From assembly GCF_026672375.1 (NCBI RefSeq), contig NZ_JAPPRA010000001.1, positions 3,038,001 to 3,102,000 of the forward strand: a DNA stretch of 64,000 bases, in the 5' to 3' direction. Below, one piece after another: positions 26,567-33,119 of the stretch. The notes under the pieces are model-generated. The model searched no databases. It was given only the letters and a program-made list of their open reading frames with translations, and was not told the DNA's origin. Origin of the DNA: Caulobacter sp. SL161 (GTDB taxonomy: Bacteria; Pseudomonadota; Alphaproteobacteria; Caulobacterales; Caulobacteraceae). Both the position numbers and the translations under genes were made by a program. The first letter of the stretch is position 1, and the number at the start of each line of letters is the position of its first letter.

Positions 26567-27325
26567 ATGGACATCAAGGACAGCATCGTCCTGGTCACCG
26601 GCGGCAATCGCGGAATTGGCGAGGCCTTTGTGCGGGCCTTCCTCGCGGCCGGCGCGACGAAGGTCTATGTCGGCGCCCGTGATCCGGCCAGCGCCGCGCA
26701 CCTCGTCGCCGAGGCCCCGGACCGGGTGACGGCCCTACGGCTCGACGTCAGCGACCCGGAGACCATTTCAGCGGCGGCCGCGCAGTGCCCTGACGTGACG
26801 ATCCTCGTCAATAATGCGGGCGCCTTCACCATGCAGACTCTGATGGGCGCACCGGACATGAGCGCCGCCCGCCAGGAGATGGAGGTCAACTATTTTGGCC
26901 CGCTGGCGATGAGCCGAGCCTTCGCGCCTATCCTGGCCAAGTCGCCGAAGAGCGCGATCGTCAATGTGCTGTCGGCCGGCGGCCTGGTCGCCGTGCCCGG
27001 CATGGGGGGCTACAGCCCTTCCAAATTCGCCGCGCGCGCCATGACCACCTGCCTGCGCGCCGAACTGGCGCCCCAGAACACCCACGTGCTGGCGCTGAAT
27101 GTCGGCTCGGTCGACACCCGCATGGCCAGTCATGTCGAGGGCTTCAAGGAGGCGCCGGCCACCATCGCCCAGGCCGGCCTGAAAGCGCTGAAGCGCGAGG
27201 CGGACGAGGTCGACACAGACTTCATGGCCATCGACGTGCGCGCCCATCTGGCCCGCGACCCCAAGGGCCTGGAACTGGCCATGCGGCGTGCGCTGACCAG
27301 CGACCGCGTCAGCACCGGCCGTTAG
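26567..27325 (+). CDS. Short-chain dehydrogenase/reductase
   Basis: 252 aa from ATG 26567, with GGAGGAG about nine bases upstream; the earlier in-frame ATG at 26546 lies before that ribosome site. Rossmann TGGNRGIG near the N-terminus, NNAG, catalytic Ser in NVLSAGG, Tyr and Lys in GYSPSKFAA. Residue Arg in YVGARD suggests NADP preference. It is a classical SDR acting on an alcohol or ketone; substrate unknown. It is followed 9 bp later by a SnoaL-like gene, and a second one follows, suggesting a three-gene unit for modifying a small hydrophobic molecule. Confidence 0.9.
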   Translation: MDIKDSIVLVTGGNRGIGEAFVRAFLAAGATKVYVGARDPASAAHLVAEAPDRVTALRLDVSDPETISAAAAQCPDVTILVNNAGAFTMQTLMGAPDMSAARQEMEVNYFGPLAMSRAFAPILAKSPKSAIVNVLSAGGLVAVPGMGGYSPSKFAARAMTTCLRAELAPQNTHVLALNVGSVDTRMASHVEGFKEAPATIAQAGLKALKREADEVDTDFMAIDVRAHLARDPKGLELAMRRALTSDRVSTGR

Positions 27326-27334
27326 GAGAGGTCC

Positions 27335-27721
27335 TTGCCTCAGATCGACTACGAAGCCTTCGCCCAGCGCTTTGTCGCCGCCATCCAGGCCGGCGACGCC
27401 GAGGCCGTGCGGGCCTTCTACGCCCCCGACGCCAAGATCTGGCACAACATCGATCACATCGAACAGACCGTCGACCAGAACCTGAAGTCGCTGGCCTGGT
27501 TCGTCAGGGTTTTGCCGGATCGGACCTATCGGGTGCAGCGCATCGCGCCCCTGGCTGACGGCTTCCTTCAGCAGCATGTCCTTGAAGCCACGCTGCCGAA
27601 CGGGGAGCGATGGGCTATGGACGCCTGTGTCGTCGTGCGGGTCGAGAACGGCAAGATAACACGCCTCGACGAGTACCTTGACTCCGCCAAGACCGCTCAG
27701 CTGGTCGCGGCGACCCGCTAG
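27335..27721 (+). CDS. SnoaL/NTF2-fold protein (TTG start)
   Basis: 128 aa, start TTG at 27335 supported by AGGAG six bases upstream that overlaps the end of the SDR gene. The pattern of a helix (YEAFAQRFVAAIQAGD), AVRAFYAPDAKIWHN, then alternating strands with GFLQQHVLEATLPNGERW and ending in KITRLDEYLDS is that of SnoaL-like polyketide cyclase/NTF2 folds. The His/Asp pattern (WHNID) resembles that of isomerases and hydrolases in the family. Function is not known. Confidence 0.8.
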   Translation: MPQIDYEAFAQRFVAAIQAGDAEAVRAFYAPDAKIWHNIDHIEQTVDQNLKSLAWFVRVLPDRTYRVQRIAPLADGFLQQHVLEATLPNGERWAMDACVVVRVENGKITRLDEYLDSAKTAQLVAATR

Positions 27722-27748
27722 ATTATCTTTCGCAACACCAAGGCGCTC

Positions 27749-28186
27749 ATGTCCCGACTTTTCCCCATTCTCTCGCGGGTGATCGCCGCATGGCAGGCCC
27801 ACGAGATCGAGACGGTCCTTTCGCACATGACCGACGACATCGTCTGGCACTACGCGGCGCCGGGCCTGCCGCCGGTGCGGGGCAAGGCGGCGGCTGAAAA
27901 GCTGTTGCGGAAACTGCAGGCCGATATGCACGACATTCAGTGGCGGATCTTCGCCCACGCTGAAACGGGCGACCGACTCTTCCTGGAAGGCGTCGACGAG
28001 TATCGCACCGCTGACGGCAAGCGCATGGCCCTGCCCTATGCGGGTGTGTTGGAGTTCCGCGGCGACCAGATCGCCGCGTGGCGGGACTATGTCGACCTGG
28101 GCGTGCTCGCCGACCAGAAGGCCGGCAAACCGTTCACGCCGCAGGTCGAAGCCCTGCTTGATCGCGTCGCGGCGACATCAGCCTAG
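27749..28186 (+). CDS. SnoaL-like protein, limonene-1,2-epoxide hydrolase type
   Basis: 145 aa. RVIAAWQAHEIETVLSHMTDDIVWHYAAPGLPPVRGKAAA opens an NTF2 fold, and DEYRTADGKRMALPYAGVLEFRGDQIAAWRDYVDL carries the Asp-Arg-Asp arrangement of limonene epoxide hydrolases in outline. It may hydrate an epoxide or isomerise a steroid-like substrate. The stop TAG (28184-28186) lies at the edge of a CTAGAGC repeat element. Located after the SDR and another SnoaL gene on the same strand, with 27 bp spacing. Confidence 0.8.
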   Translation: MSRLFPILSRVIAAWQAHEIETVLSHMTDDIVWHYAAPGLPPVRGKAAAEKLLRKLQADMHDIQWRIFAHAETGDRLFLEGVDEYRTADGKRMALPYAGVLEFRGDQIAAWRDYVDLGVLADQKAGKPFTPQVEALLDRVAATSA

Positions 28187-28287
28187 AGCATTTTCCGACG
28201 AAGTGGATCCGGTTCGTCGTCAGAAAATGCGTTAATACAAAGGGCTAGAGCATTTCTCCGATCCAAACAGATCGGAAAATGCTCTAG
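28183..28287. repeat. Two tandem REP-like hairpin elements between convergent genes
   Basis: Element A: GCATTTTC (28188-28195) with inner CGACGAA, mirrored by TTCGTCG and GAAAATGC (28223-28230). Element B: CTAGAGCATTT (28245-28255) and AAATGCTCTAG (28277-28287), with inner CCGATC/GATCGG. A related element occurs at 54938-54991. Each begins CTAGAGC(A/G)TT, and in each case the CTAG supplies the stop codon of a flanking gene (here the SnoaL gene and the TolC gene). They probably act as bidirectional terminators as well as being a dispersed repeat family. Confidence 0.8.
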
Positions 28288-29582
28288 CCGGGCTGAGCGG
28301 CCGTCAGATCCCCAGTGGCTTGCCCCGTGGGACCGCCGGTCAGCACGGCCACGCGACGGGCGGCGACCACCAAGTCCCCCTCTGTGGCAAGCCGGCGCGC
28401 GGTCGCAGCCAGCAGGTCGCGCTGGGCGTCAAGCAGGTCGACCATGGGTCTCTGACCAACCCGGACCTCGTTCCTGAGGCTGTCGACGGCGCTGGTCGCG
28501 GCGACCGACTGGTCCCTCGCGGCGTCGGCGGCCAGGCGGATCGCGTGAAGTTCGCTCCAGGCGTTGATCACCTGGGCCTTGAGAGCCGCCCGAGCCGTAT
28601 CGCGCTGGGCCTCCGCCACGCGGCGCGCCGCCGAGGCTTCGGACCTGGCGGCCTGCACGCGGCCGCCGGCGAAGAGGGTCCAGCGCCCCTGCACCCCGAC
28701 CGAAACCGCGTCTGAGCGATAGCCGGGGAAGAACTGGTCCCGCATCTGTTCGGTCCGAGCGGTGAGCGCAAAGCTGGGCAGTCCTTGCGCCGCAGCGGCG
28801 CGCTCGACGGCGATGGCCGCGCGGACGCCAGCCTCGGCGGCCTCCAGCATCGGACTGTTCGCCTCGGCGCGGGCCAGGGCCTCATCCAGGGTGAGCGTGG
28901 TTCCCCCGTCGGTCGCGGCCGACAGTTCCACCGGCTCGACACCTACCAAGGCCGTGTACTGCGCACGCGCGGTTTCGTATCCGGATTGCGCCCTGGCCTC
29001 GCCTGCTCGCGCCTCAGCCAGGTGCGCGATCGCCAGTTCCAGATCACTTTTCGGAATCCCGCCCGCCTGGAACCTCAGCCCCGCCTGGCGTGTCCATTCT
29101 TCGAAGGCGGCGACCTGTCCACGACTGGCGGTCAGGAACGCCTCGGCCGCCCGCACCGCCACGAAGGCGCGCGCGACTGAGACCTCCAAGTCCAGTTCGG
29201 CCTGCCGACCTTGAGCCCTGGCAGCCTCTTGCCCCGCACGCGCCTGATCGACGCCAGCGGCGATCCCGCCGCCCGCGAACAAGGGCTGGGTCATCTCCAG
29301 CCGAACCGCGCGCGGATCGACATCGCTGGCTCCGAAGCCAAAGAAGCCGCCAAGATCGTTGCGGCCGCTCAGATACTCGCCTGTGAGGCTGATCGTGGGC
29401 AGGCGCGCGCCCTTGGCCGCTCGCAGCCGGGCGTCAGCAGCCTCGGTGCGCGCCATGGCGGCGCGCAGGTCGGGATTGTTCGCGCGCGCCGTCGCGATCG
29501 CCTCAGCGAGAGTCGTCGCGCTGGCAGAGAGCGGCAGGGCTAGCGCCAGAGCGGCGCTGGCGAGCAGGACGGCGGCGCGCAT
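28284..29582 (-). CDS. TolC-family outer-membrane efflux channel
   Basis: 432 aa with a Sec leader (AAVLLASAALALALPLSASA). The two tandem OEP repeats are visible: TLAEAIATARANNPDL, RLEMTQPLFAGGG, later TLDEALARAEANSPMLEAA, GRWTLFAGGRVQAARSEA, NEVRVGQRPMVDLLDAQRDL. Such channels join RND pumps to the outer membrane. It is last in the - strand operon after DUF2892, trxC and SQR-like genes, while the matching RND adaptor and pump are first in the divergent operon at 32085. The three parts would therefore be under one shared regulatory site at 31.6 kb. Its ATG shares one base with the end of the DUF2892 gene. Confidence 0.9.
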   Translation of the reverse strand: MRAAVLLASAALALALPLSASATTLAEAIATARANNPDLRAAMARTEAADARLRAAKGARLPTISLTGEYLSGRNDLGGFFGFGASDVDPRAVRLEMTQPLFAGGGIAAGVDQARAGQEAARAQGRQAELDLEVSVARAFVAVRAAEAFLTASRGQVAAFEEWTRQAGLRFQAGGIPKSDLELAIAHLAEARAGEARAQSGYETARAQYTALVGVEPVELSAATDGGTTLTLDEALARAEANSPMLEAAEAGVRAAIAVERAAAAQGLPSFALTARTEQMRDQFFPGYRSDAVSVGVQGRWTLFAGGRVQAARSEASAARRVAEAQRDTARAALKAQVINAWSELHAIRLAADAARDQSVAATSAVDSLRNEVRVGQRPMVDLLDAQRDLLAATARRLATEGDLVVAARRVAVLTGGPTGQATGDLTAAQPG

Positions 29583-29785
29583 CAGCGGAAGGCCGTCCCG
29601 GGCTTCACGCCGAGCTTCTTGAAGATCATCGCCGCCGGGCAGAACCCCGTGAACGCGGCCTGGATCATGTTCAGGCCGGCGAAGGCCGACAGGCCAATCC
29701 AGTAGGGATGGACGAAGTGCGCGAGCGCCAGGCCGATGAGAACTACAAGGCCGGCGAAGGCCAGTACGGCGCGGTCGAGGGTCAT
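29582..29785 (-). CDS. DUF2892-type (YgaP-like) inner-membrane protein
   Basis: 67 aa from ATG 29785, with AAGGAG eight bases upstream. Two membrane helices (AVLAFAGLVVLIGLALAHF; WIGLSAFAGLNMIQAAFTGF) and the tail CPAAMIFKKLGVKPG, typical of the DUF2892 family, which is fused to rhodanese in E. coli YgaP and often sits in sulfur-oxidation loci. It carries one Cys. It may help handle sulfane sulfur at the membrane. It sits between trxC and tolC in the operon. Confidence 0.85.
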   Translation of the reverse strand: MTLDRAVLAFAGLVVLIGLALAHFVHPYWIGLSAFAGLNMIQAAFTGFCPAAMIFKKLGVKPGTAFR

Positions 29786-29805
29786 TCCTTGTCTCCTTCT
29801 CGATG

Positions 29806-30249
29806 TCAGACGGCGGCTTTGGCGGCGGCCAAGCTTACCCAGTCGACGATTTGATCTGCGGACATCAGACCCGCCTTGCGGGCGATCAGTCGCCCGTCCA
29901 GGAACAGCAGCAGAGATGGGAGGCTCTGCACGGCGTACTGCGCGCAGGGACCTGGGCTCTCGTCGGCGTTCAGCTTGAGGAAGCGCGCGCTTGCGCCGAC
30001 CCGCTGGGCGGCCGCCGCGAACTGCGGGGCCATGGCGCGGCAGGGCCCGCACCACGGTGCCCAGAAGTCCACGAGCACCGGAACACCCTTCGTACCGGCG
30101 AGCTGGCGACCGAAGGCCTCGGCGTTCACCTCCAACGGCTCGCCCGACAAGACCTCAGCCTTGCAGCGGCCGCAGCGGGCCAGCGCCGGATCGCGATCCT
30201 CCGGAATCCGGTTTCCGGCGCCGCAGCTGGGACAGACGAACTGGCGCAT
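29806..30249 (-). CDS. trxC: Thioredoxin TrxC (thioredoxin-2, zinc-ribbon type)
   Basis: 147 aa, longer than thioredoxin-1 because of an N-terminal zinc ribbon with CPSC and CGRC. The thioredoxin fold follows, with active site FWAPWCGPCRAMAP and the cis-Pro segment QSLPSLLLF. It reduces disulfides and can reduce persulfides. It lies 4 bp from the SQR-like gene in the - strand operon. In this context it probably releases sulfide from protein or small-molecule persulfides. Start ATG is clear. Confidence 0.93.
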   Translation of the reverse strand: MRQFVCPSCGAGNRIPEDRDPALARCGRCKAEVLSGEPLEVNAEAFGRQLAGTKGVPVLVDFWAPWCGPCRAMAPQFAAAAQRVGASARFLKLNADESPGPCAQYAVQSLPSLLLFLDGRLIARKAGLMSADQIVDWVSLAAAKAAV

Positions 30250-30253
30250 GACG

Positions 30254-31537
30254 CTAGCCGCCCTTGATCTTGTTCACGCCCAGGATGTCGAGGGCTAGCT
30301 TCTCGTAGAACGGCTCGCTCTCGCCGCGCTTGACCTTGCCGAGGAAATATTTCTCGAAGCCGACCTTGGCCAAGTGGACCCACTTGCCGCTGGCCGACCA
30401 ATTGACGTTGCGGGGCGGGATCTGCGGTTGGGCCACGAAGGCCACGCCGCCGTCGCCGAAATCGGCCAGGCAGATGGCGTTCCAGCTCGCTTCGTGGGTC
30501 GGCGGCTTTTCGTCGAGGATTTCCTTGAAGTTGTGAGCGATGGCCGTGACCATGCTTTCGATCATGAAACCGGTCTTGGGCACGCCCACGGGCACGGGCG
30601 TCTTGCCGGTCGGGGCGATGGCGACGCAAACGCCCAGCGCCATGACGTTCGGATAGGTCGGATTGCGCTGGTGCTTGTCGATCAGGATGAAGCCACGCGG
30701 ATTGACCAGCCCCTCGACGCCCCGCACCGCTTCGACGCCGCGGAACGCCGGTAGCATCATCGCGTAGCCGAACGGCACATCATGGCGCACGCGTACGGAG
30801 CCGTCGTCGGCGATCTCCTCGACGTGCATGAGTCCTTCATCGACCGAAGCGACCTTGGCGTTGGTGATCCACTTTATGTGGCGCTGGCGCATCTCGCTCT
30901 CGAGCAGGCCCTTGGTGTCGCCGACCCCGTCCAGCCCGAGGTGGCCGACGTAGGGCTCGGAGGTGACGAAGGTCATCGGCACCTTGTCGCGGATCTTGCG
31001 GCGCCGAAGCTCGGTGTCGAGGATCAGCGCGAACTCGTAGGCCGGGCCGAAGCATGAAGCGCCCTGCACGGCGCCGACAACGATCGGGCCTGGATTTTCG
31101 CAGAACCTATCGAAGGCGTCCGCAGCCGCCTCGGCATGCTGCACGTGACAGACCGACTGGGTGTGGCCGCCGTGCGGACCAAGCCCGGGGATTTCGTCGA
31201 AGGCCAGCTCCGGCCCTGTGGCGATCACCAGATAGTCGTAAGGCAGGATCGAACCGTCACGAAGTTCGAGGGTGTTCGACTTGGGATCGACGCGAGTCGC
31301 GCCGACACCGGTAAACTCGATGCCCTTCTTCTGGAACACGGGCGGCAGCTTGACCTGAATAGCCTCGCGCTTGCGCCAGCGAACGGCGACCCAGGGGTTC
31401 GACGGGACGAAGTGAAAGGTGTCTCCCTCGGAGACCACCTGGACGTCGGCGCGCTTGCCGACCGCGAGCTTGATCTCGAAGGCGGCGATCGCGCCCCCCA
31501 GACCAGCGCCCAGAATTACGATGCGAGGCTTGGCCAC
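30254..31537 (-). CDS. Sulfide:quinone oxidoreductase-like flavoprotein
   Basis: 427 aa from a GTG at 31537, which has GGGAG eight bases upstream and gives VAKPRIVILGAGLGG; longer frames add a low-quality stretch. FAD-binding GAGLGGAIAA at the N-terminus, FHFVPSNPWVAVRW, YLVIATGPEL, then cysteines in SVCHVQHAEAA and GASCFGPAYEF, and a late ALGVCVAIAPTGKTP and PKTGFMIESM segment. These match membrane-bound SQR homologues, which oxidise sulfide to polysulfide and pass electrons to quinone. The FHFVPSNPW and PKTG segments are typical of a proteobacterial SQR subgroup. Which Cys pair is catalytic cannot be settled by eye. First gene of the - strand operon, divergent from rhodanese. Confidence 0.85.
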   Translation of the reverse strand: MAKPRIVILGAGLGGAIAAFEIKLAVGKRADVQVVSEGDTFHFVPSNPWVAVRWRKREAIQVKLPPVFQKKGIEFTGVGATRVDPKSNTLELRDGSILPYDYLVIATGPELAFDEIPGLGPHGGHTQSVCHVQHAEAAADAFDRFCENPGPIVVGAVQGASCFGPAYEFALILDTELRRRKIRDKVPMTFVTSEPYVGHLGLDGVGDTKGLLESEMRQRHIKWITNAKVASVDEGLMHVEEIADDGSVRVRHDVPFGYAMMLPAFRGVEAVRGVEGLVNPRGFILIDKHQRNPTYPNVMALGVCVAIAPTGKTPVPVGVPKTGFMIESMVTAIAHNFKEILDEKPPTHEASWNAICLADFGDGGVAFVAQPQIPPRNVNWSASGKWVHLAKVGFEKYFLGKVKRGESEPFYEKLALDILGVNKIKGG

Positions 31538-31617
31538 CTTGGCGTCTCCCTGCCGGTTGATCCTGCTCAGCGTCGTGGCCGGCCGGAGCGGCCATGGTGC
31601 TTGTCCAGCGACCGCGC

Positions 31618-31659
31618 TTGACTTCATATTATATTTTACGCATATTCGCAATTGCGAAT
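31618..31659. promoter_or_regulatory. Shared operator and divergent promoters of the sulfide regulon
   Basis: A perfect 16-bp palindrome, ATTCGCAATTGCGAAT (31644-31659), lies between the SQR-like and rhodanese genes. It has the form ATTC-N8-GAAT, which I recall as the operator pattern of SqrR/BigR repressors. Rightward: TTGACT (31618-31623), 17 nt, CATATT (31641-31646), so the -10 overlaps the palindrome. Leftward: a perfect TATAAT at 31628-31633 on the - strand, about 19 nt after TTCGCA in the palindrome. Binding here would block both operons. Confidence 0.75.
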
Positions 31660-31696
31660 TTTAAGGCCATTCTTCGGCCCTCGGAAGGAGACAATC

Positions 31697-32059
31697 ATGT
31701 TCGGCGCCCCCAAGGTGAAGGACCTTACCCCTGCGGATGTGAAGGCGGCCCTGGACGCCGGCGACACCCTGCTGATCGACGTGCGTGAGCCGGCGGAGTT
31801 CGCCGCCGAGCGGATTCACGGCGCCCTGAACTTCCCACTGTCGACCTTCGATCCGGCCGCCCTGCCCGTGGCCGACGACAAGCGCATCATCATGCAGTGC
31901 GGGTCAGGTAAGCGCTCGGCGATGGCGATCGAGCGCTGTCGCGCGGCGGGCCACAAGCTGGAAAGCCATCTGGGCGGCGGCATCCTGGCCTGGAAGGCCG
32001 CCGGCCTGCCGACCATCAGCCTCGACAGCGAGAGCGGCCAAGTCCGCGACCGCGGCTGA
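31697..32059 (+). CDS. Single-domain rhodanese
   Basis: 120 aa from ATG 31697 behind GGAAGGAG; a longer frame from 31652 runs through the promoter and is rejected. The rhodanese fold has LIDVREPAEFAAERIHGALNFPLS and the active-site loop QCGSGKRSAMA with the catalytic Cys. It transfers sulfane sulfur, for example from persulfides to cyanide or thiols. First gene of the + operon rhodanese-adaptor-RND-ArsR. The family and the divergent SQR-like and TrxC genes point to sulfide detoxification. Confidence 0.93.
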   Translation: MFGAPKVKDLTPADVKAALDAGDTLLIDVREPAEFAAERIHGALNFPLSTFDPAALPVADDKRIIMQCGSGKRSAMAIERCRAAGHKLESHLGGGILAWKAAGLPTISLDSESGQVRDRG

Positions 32060-32084
32060 TCCGACAACGCCCAGGGGGACCCCG

Positions 32085-33119
32085 ATGACCGCCAAACCCT
32101 TCCTGATCGGCGCGCTGGGCCTGGCCACGCTGTTGAGCGCGTGTGGCGAGGAGAAAGCCGCGCCCAAGCCGGCGACCGTCATGGCGCCGGCCGCCGATCG
32201 TCTGACGGTGCGCGCCTCTGTCGTCGACGACCTCAAGCCGGTCCCCGCCACCCTGACCACCCGCGACATGGCCGACGCCCGCGCTCGGATCGGCGGCACG
32301 GTGACGCAGTTGTTGGTCAAGGAAGGCGACACCGTCCGCCAGGGCCAGACCATCGCCATCATCCGCGATGACCGCATCGGCTTGCAGACCTCGGCCTACG
32401 ACGCGCAGGTGGCGGCCGCAGCGGCGCAAGCCGCACAGGCTCAGGCCGATCTCGCTCGGACCCAGGACCTCTATGACCACGGTGTCTACGCCAAGGCGCG
32501 CCTGGATCAGGTGCAAGCCGCCGCCAAGGCCGCCAACGCGGGTCTCGCCGCAGCCCGCGCCCAGGCTCGCGCCAGCGCGGAGCTGGGTCATCAAGGCGCC
32601 GTTCTGGCCCCGACCGCCGGCCGTGTCCTGACCGCCGACGTCCCGCTGGGGTCGGTCGTCATGCCCGGTCAGTCGCTGGCCACGATCACGGCCGGTCCGC
32701 CGGTCGTCCGCATCACCGTTCCCGAAGGCGAAGCCGCCACTCTGAAGGTCGGCGCCGCTGTCCGTCTGGCCGCCGAGGATCTGGGCGGCGTCGCGGCGAC
32801 GGGACAGATCACTCAGGTCTATCCCGCCGTGACCAGCGGCCAGGTCATCGCTGACGTGACCGCCACGGGCCTTCCGCAGGCGCTGGTCGGCCGAAAGGTC
32901 CGCGCCTTCGTCGCGGTCGGCCAACGCCAGGCCTTGGTGATCCCGCGTCGCTACATCGCGACACGCTTTGGCGTCGACTATGTCCGCCTGGTCGGCAAGG
33001 ACGGCGCGGCGATCGACAGCCCTGTCCAGACGACCCCGGCCGCCGACCCGGCCCGGGTCGAGATTCTGTCTGGCCTGCGCATTGGCGACATCCTGACTCC
33101 CGCGGAGCCCCGCCGATGA
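32085..33119 (+). CDS. RND efflux periplasmic adaptor lipoprotein
   Basis: 344 aa with a lipoprotein leader ending in LLSAC. The layout is that of membrane-fusion proteins: RIGGTVTQLLVKEGDTVRQGQTIAII (first half of the lipoyl domain), a coiled-coil hairpin from about residue 100 to 160 (AQVAAAAAQAAQAQADLARTQDL and beyond), GHQGAVLAPTAGRVLTADVPLGSVVMPGQSLATI (second lipoyl half), then a beta-barrel domain. It bridges the RND pump and the TolC channel. The stop overlaps the pump start as ATGA (33116). It sits 26 bp after the rhodanese stop. Confidence 0.92.
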   Translation: MTAKPFLIGALGLATLLSACGEEKAAPKPATVMAPAADRLTVRASVVDDLKPVPATLTTRDMADARARIGGTVTQLLVKEGDTVRQGQTIAIIRDDRIGLQTSAYDAQVAAAAAQAAQAQADLARTQDLYDHGVYAKARLDQVQAAAKAANAGLAAARAQARASAELGHQGAVLAPTAGRVLTADVPLGSVVMPGQSLATITAGPPVVRITVPEGEAATLKVGAAVRLAAEDLGGVAATGQITQVYPAVTSGQVIADVTATGLPQALVGRKVRAFVAVGQRQALVIPRRYIATRFGVDYVRLVGKDGAAIDSPVQTTPAADPARVEILSGLRIGDILTPAEPRR

